Shown here: one piece after another, positions 58,860 to 64,000 of the stretch
Numbering within the stretch: the first letter of the stretch is position 1
Layout of the letters: each line of letters begins with the position of its first letter
Assembly: GCA_037043455.1 (NCBI GenBank)
Contig: JAWPHD010002646.1
Location: 62,001-126,000 of the forward strand
Length of the DNA stretch: 64,000 nucleotides
Source of the DNA: Cyrtodaria siliqua
Taxonomy: Eukaryota; Mollusca; Bivalvia; Adapedonta; Hiatellidae
Reading direction: 5' to 3'
Notes under the pieces: generated by a model
The model's database searches: none
Told to the model about the DNA's origin: nothing
The model's input: only the letters and a program-made list of their open reading frames with translations
Position numbers and translations under genes: made by a program

Positions 58860-59150
58860 TACAGTAAAACTTGTTTATTACGAATTCCTGGGGACCTCAA
58901 GAAATACTTCACTATATTAAACTGAGGTTCGCTATATCCGTAAAACAAATTTGGTACAACAATAGTAAGAATTTGTTAAAGCAAAGTTGCTTTTGCTTAC
59001 TATGAACATTAGACGAGTGATCCTTGCAAAACAGGAAGTGTACTGGATATTCGGCAACTATTGGACTGCAGACAGTTTATCTGTGTCATGTGTATTTAAT
59101 AAAGGATTTTGAACTGTGGGTATTATAATACATTATTGAGTGTATCACCT
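58860..59150. repeat. left part of a 'tacagtaaa...' MITE
   Basis: 'atacagtaaaacttgttta' and 'gttcgctatatccgtaa' resemble the inverse of 63,120-63,290 (ends 'tttactgtatt'). The repeat block between them may have split one element. Confidence 0.4.
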
Positions 59151-59156
59151 TTAGTT

Positions 59157-62100
59157 TTCAGCTCTACTGGCCGAGGCCAGCAGAGCTTATGGGATGCCGA
59201 GTTGTCCATCGTCCGTCTGTCCGTCGTCCGTCGTTAACTTTTGTCTCTTTAAGACAATAGGGCCTTCATTTTTCATCCGATCTTTAACAGACTTTACCAG
59301 AGTGTTATTGTCAATGAAAGCTCGGACAAGTTCGAAACCCAGCCAGATCGGACCAGTAACAGCGGAGTTATGGTCCTTGAATTAGTTAAAATGCTGTGTT
59401 TTGCCTCGTTAAGATGATAGGGCCTTTATTTATCATCCGATGTAAACCGGGCGGTCCCGTGTATTGGTCTATCCTCCGAGCACGTTAAAGAACCATAGGA
59501 ATCTATTCGATAATAAGAGTAGGGCAGGTTCCCGGATGCCTATGTATCCTTCCCCTCTCTCTGGGGCGGCTCTAAATAACCTATACTGTGTTGATGAGCC
59601 GTTAAACAACATTCAATTCATTTATCATCCGATCTTTACCAAACTTTACCAGATTGTTAATGTCAAGGAAAGCTCGGTAAAGTTTGAAAACCAGCCAGAT
59701 CGGACCAGTAACAGCTGAGTTATGGCCCTTGATTTAGTTAAAAATGCTATATTTTGCCTCGTTAAGACGAAAGGGCCTTCATTTTTCATCCGATCTTTAC
59801 CAAACTTTACCAGATTGTTAATGTCAATGAAAGCTCGGACAAGTTTGAAAACCAGCCAGATCGGACCAGTAACAGCGGAGTTATGGCCTTTGATTTAGTT
59901 AAAAATGCTATATTTTGCCTCATTAAAATGCTATTGTTAAGGCTTATTTTTTATTTATTTTATTTTTTTATTATTATTTTAAGTAAATGTTGATGGTTTT
60001 TTTAACCTTTTTTTTATTTTATTTTTTTTATGTTATTTGAATTATTTATTTATTTTAATATTTTCATTTATTATTATTGATTGATTAATATTTATTTTTT
60101 TCATTTGATTTTTAGCTCTACTGGCCGAAGGCCAGCAGAGCTTATGGGATGGCGAGTTGTCCGTCGTCCGTCCGTCCGTCGTCCGTCCGTCTGTTAACTT
60201 TTGCCTTGTGAACACTCTAGGGCCTTCATTATCAATCAGATCTTTACGAAACTTTGCCAGTGGCTTTATATCAATGAAAGCTCGGACAAGTTCGAAAACC
60301 AGCCGGATCGGATAAATTTCACCGGAGTTATGGCCCTTGTTTTGCTGAAAAATGCCATATTAAGCCTTGTGAACACTCTAGCACCTTCATTTATTATTTG
60401 ATCTTTACCAAACTTGCATAGATTGTTAATATCAATAAAATGTTCGGACAAGTTCGAAAACCAGCCAAATTGGTTCAGTAACAGCAGATTTATGGCCCTT
60501 GTTTTTTCTGAAAAATTCCATTTTCTGCCTTGTGAACGCTCTAACACCTTCATTTATTATTTGATCATTACCACACTTGCACAGATTGTTAATACCAATG
60601 ATAGCTTAGACAAGTTCGAAAATCAGCTAAATTGGGTCAGTAACACCGGAGTTATGGCCCTTTTTTCTGAAAAATGCTATTTTTTGCCTTGTGAACACTC
60701 TAGGGCCTTCAATATTAATCGGACCTTTACTTAACTTTGCCAGTGTCTTTATATCAATGAAAGCTTGGACAAGTTCGAAATCGGCAAGGTCGATTTAATT
60801 TCACCGGAGTTATGGCCCTTGTTTTGCTGAAAAATGTCATATTAAGTCTTGTGAACACTCTAGCACCTTCATTTATGATTTGAACTTTACCAAACTTGCA
60901 GAGATTGTTAATATCAATGAAAGCTCGGACAAGTTCAAAAACCAGCTAGATCAGACCATTAACAGCGGAGTTATGGCCCTTGATTTAGTTAAAAATGCTA
61001 TATATTTTGCCTCGTTAAGACGATAGGGCCTTTATCTTTATTCAATCTTTACCAAACTTTACCAGATTGTTTATATAAATGAAAGCTCGGACATTTTGAA
61101 GATCAGCCAGATCGGACCAGTAACAGCGGAGTTGTGGCCCTTGATTTAGTTAAAAAAGCTATATTTTGCCTCGTTAATTCGATAGGGCCTTCATCTTTCA
61201 TCTGATCTTTACAAAACTTTACCTGATTGTTTATATCAATGACAGCTCAGACAATTTCGAAAAACAGCCAGATTGGACCAGTAACAGATGAGTTATGGCC
61301 CTTGATTTAGTTAAAAGTGCTATATTTTGCCTCGTTAATTCGATAGGGCCTTCATCTTTCATCTGATCTTTACAAAACTTTACCTGATTGTTTATATCAA
61401 TGACAGCTGAGGCATTTTTTGAAAACCAGCCAGATCGGACCAGAACAGATGAGTTATGGCCCTTGATTTAGTTAAAAATGCTATATTTTGCCTCGTTAAG
61501 ACAACAGGGCCTTCATTTTTCATGTGATCATTATGAAACTTCACTAGATTGTTAATATCAGTGACAGCTCGGTCAAGTTCGAAAACCAGCCAGATCTGAC
61601 CAGTAACAGTGGAGTTATGGCCCTTGATTTAGTTAGAAATCCTATATTTTGCCTCATTAAGACGATAAGGCCTTCATCTTTCATCCGATCTTTAAGAAAC
61701 TTTACCAGATTGTTAATATCAATGAAAGCTTGGACAAGTTCGAAAAACATCCAGATTGGACCATTTACATCGGAGTCATGGTCCTTGATTTTCTGAAATA
61801 TGCTATATCTTGGTCTCATTAAGACGAAAAAGCCTTCATTTGGCTGGATTTCATTGAAACTTTGCAGGGATGATCAGTACCAAGCCTAGTTGTACATAGT
61901 CACCGTGTTCCAGTTGAATGATTTTGGCGGAGTTATAGCCCTTTAAAGGTTTTAATACACAAACTTTGTTCTGATCTACTTCTCCTGAACCCCTCCCCAG
62001 ATTTCAATGAAACTTTGCAGGGATGATCAGCACCAAGCCTAGTTGTGCATGTCATCGTCACGTTCCAGTTTACAGATATTTGGCAGAGTTATGGCCCGTT

Positions 62101-62465
62101 AAAGGATTTTGATACCACAATTATTTTCTGGGCTAGTTCTCCTGAACCCCTGGATACAGACGAAACTTGACAAGGATGATCAGTATCAAGCCTAGTTGTG
62201 CATATCATCGCCATATTTCGGTTGAATGATTTTTGGCAGAGTTGTGACCCTTTAAATGTTTTAATACACAAACTTTGTCCAGATTAGTCTCTTCTGAACA
62301 CTTTGCCAGATTTCAGCGAATCTTGGCGAGGATGATCAGTACTAAGCCTAGTTGCACCTGTCATTGCCATGTTCTGGTTGAATGATTTTTGAAAGACTTA
62401 TGGCCCCTTATACATAAACTTTATCTTGAGCCAGTAGAGCGTCCACAGGCCCTCTTGGGCCTTTT
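59157..62465 (+). repeat. ~145-bp-unit interspersed repeat downstream of exon 11
   Basis: 'agctctactggccga..gccagcagagcttatgggatg' starts at about 59,160 and again at 60,115, each followed by 'gtccgtccgtcg'. Many units carry 'ctttaccagattgtta', 'gaaagctcggacaagtt', 'aaccagccagatcggacca' and 'ggagttatggcccttga'. The end 'gagccagtagagcgtccac' is the inverse of the start. A second partial end lies at about 62,735. Confidence 0.85.
59442..59619 (+). mobile_element. 178-bp SINE-like insert with 14-bp TSD
   Basis: Flanked by perfect atttatcatccgat (59,428-59,441 and 59,620-59,633) within the ~145-bp repeat. It contains 'cttcccctctctctgg' and 'gatgagccgttaaac', shared with inverted copies at about 49,690-49,800 and 40,976-41,036, which shows a dispersed family. 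Confidence 0.8.
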
Positions 62466-63330
62466 GTTTTTTTAAGTTCTTCATTTTTCATTTGTTTGAA
62501 TTGGTTTAATTCCATTTTTTTTTTTTTTTTTTTTTTACGCCTTGTTGGATTTGACGAAACATAGCAGGAAGCATTGGTAAGATTTCTAGTTGTGCCTATT
62601 GCGTTTTCTTTTATGGAATTACGGCCCCTTGACAGTTTTTACCCCTTAGGGCATACTCAGGCCCACTTGTTTTTGCAATGTTTTAAAAGTAGTACTGATG
62701 GGAATTTTGTGATGACAACCATTGATATAAGGGCCGTTTAAGCCAGTAGACCATTCACAGGCCCTCTTGGGCCTCTTGTTTAAGGTTCATATCCATTTGG
62801 GCTACATGCAATATGACATCATACAATCTATTTCTTCCAGCTGAGTATAATAAAGTATTTATACTTGATAGATGCTCACGCTTTAGAAATTAATTCCAAC
62901 AAGCTGTCAAACAACCCGTTTATTAAAACCATTTAATTGTGATGCAAACACCACTTAACACCTTCCTTTATCATATAGACAAAGTCCTGAACCTTGCACT
63001 TCTCCGGGCTTACGCTTGATACCGGAAAATACCGAAATATGCCAAAGTTATTGCAAACAAAAATGGCCGATTCGCTATAAAAAAGGTAATTTATGCTGGT
63101 TTCTTTGAATGGGGAATGCAAAATTACTTCCCTATATCTGTGTTCACTATATCCGTAACTTTTTATAGAACGCAAAGAAGGAGCTGGCCGGGGAAATAAA
63201 AAACATACGCTATAACCGAGTATTCGCTATAACCGAGTATTCGCTATAACCTAGTTCACTATAAGTGAATTTACTGTATTTTTTTCAGGCTTGTTTAGTT
63301 TTTGTTGTGTTTGCCCTTGCCAGTTGTAAA
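62466..63330. other. repeat remnants, no gene seen
   Basis: Poly-T near 62,516-62,536, a repeat end at 62,735-62,780, and 'cgctataaccgagtatt' tandem pieces at 63,208-63,255. MAN2C1 exon 12 was not found here. Confidence 0.45.
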
Positions 63331-63344
63331 AAAATAGAGCACTG

Positions 63345-64000
63345 GGATGAGAGGTGCTCTCCCTAAGATTAGAGGTGCACCCTGTTCCATTTAACAATAA
63401 GAAGAGAGTTGCTCCCCCTGAATTGAGAGGTGCTCCCCCTGAGATCAGAGATGAGAGGTGCACCCCATGCCATTTAACAATAAGGAGAGAGCTGCTCCCC
63501 CTATCATTTGACAATGAGTTGAGGTGTGCTCCCCTGATATGAGAGGTAATCTCCTGAGATGAAATGTGCTCACCCCTGAGATCAGAGGTGCTTCCTCTGA
63601 GATGAAACCACCGATGCACCACCCCATGCCATTTAACAATAAAGAGAGAGCTGCACCCCATGCCATTTATCAAAAAGATGAGAGGTGTTCTCCTAGATGA
63701 TTTGTTTGTTTGTTTTTATGGTGTTTTTACATCATTTTCAACTCATGCAAGGTTATATATGACACTCGATTTTTTGTGGTGGAGGCCGACCACCCACTTT
63801 TCCTGGGTAGAACCAGTACTGTACACCTCCTGCCGTCCATAAGAATTGACACTGTCTCCTAGATGAGAGGCACATGCTGTCATTTATCATAAGATGAGAG
63901 CTGCATCGCTTGAGAAGAGAGGTGCTTCCCTTGAAGAATGAGAAGTGCACCCTCTGTCATTTAGCAATAAGATGAGAGGTGCTAATGAGGTGAAAGTTGG
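63345..64000 (+). repeat. degenerate 'gatgagaggtgctccccctga' minisatellite
   Basis: Irregular units of 'gagaggtgc', 'accccatgccatttaacaat' and 'aagatgagag' run to the window edge, interrupted at about 63,700-63,860 by a 'tcctgggtagaaccagtactgta' interspersed repeat. Confidence 0.75.

Overview
The window is eukaryotic nuclear DNA from an animal, most probably a bivalve or related mollusc. The grounds are an intron-rich metazoan alpha-mannosidase 2C1 gene, several non-LTR retrotransposons, a Polinton/Maverick remnant, an intron-containing Tc1 transposase, and the long families of roughly 140-370 bp repeats with 'gagttattgcccttt' and 'gtccgtccgtccg' motifs that I associate with bivalve genomes. 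The sequence is AT-rich. The species cannot be named from the sequence alone.

Layout. 1-4,510: decayed Polinton/Maverick fragment (frameshifted protein-primed family B DNA polymerase plus two small ORFs). 4,645-4,864: fold-back MITE. 4,874-7,582: 5'-truncated, dead CR1/jockey-type LINE (+). 8,249-14,170: dead RNase H-bearing LINE (-) flanked by a 14-bp target-site duplication. 15,585-18,100: ~189-bp repeat array interrupted by a third LINE fragment. 18,283-21,833: Mutator-like element with 259-bp terminal inverted repeats and a perfect 9-bp target duplication, carrying a PHD-finger gene with an intron and an SGNH-esterase fragment on the other strand. 22,574-30,172: a ~7.6-kb imperfect palindrome whose two arms carry different nested insertions: three MITEs on the left, a retro-insert and an intact Tc1 on the right.

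31,474 to beyond the end: the first eleven exons (406 codons) of MAN2C1, the cytosolic/ER-associated GH38 alpha-mannosidase that trims free oligosaccharides. All eleven exons splice in frame by GT-AG, and the zinc-binding HID motif and the PDTFG nucleophile motif are present. The 3' 60% of the gene lies outside the window. Its introns are full of satellites, MITEs and SINE-like repeats.

The most unusual feature is inside MAN2C1. The 3' edge of exon 7 together with its splice donor has been amplified into a minisatellite of roughly 40 degenerate copies. Separately, the splice acceptor plus the first 56 nt of exon 9 has been amplified into 12 copies with an exact 85-bp period. The gene therefore presents one true donor followed by dozens of decoy donors, and eleven decoy acceptors before the one acceptor that keeps the reading frame. 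Both affected exons flank the catalytic-domain segment from the zinc-binding motif onward.
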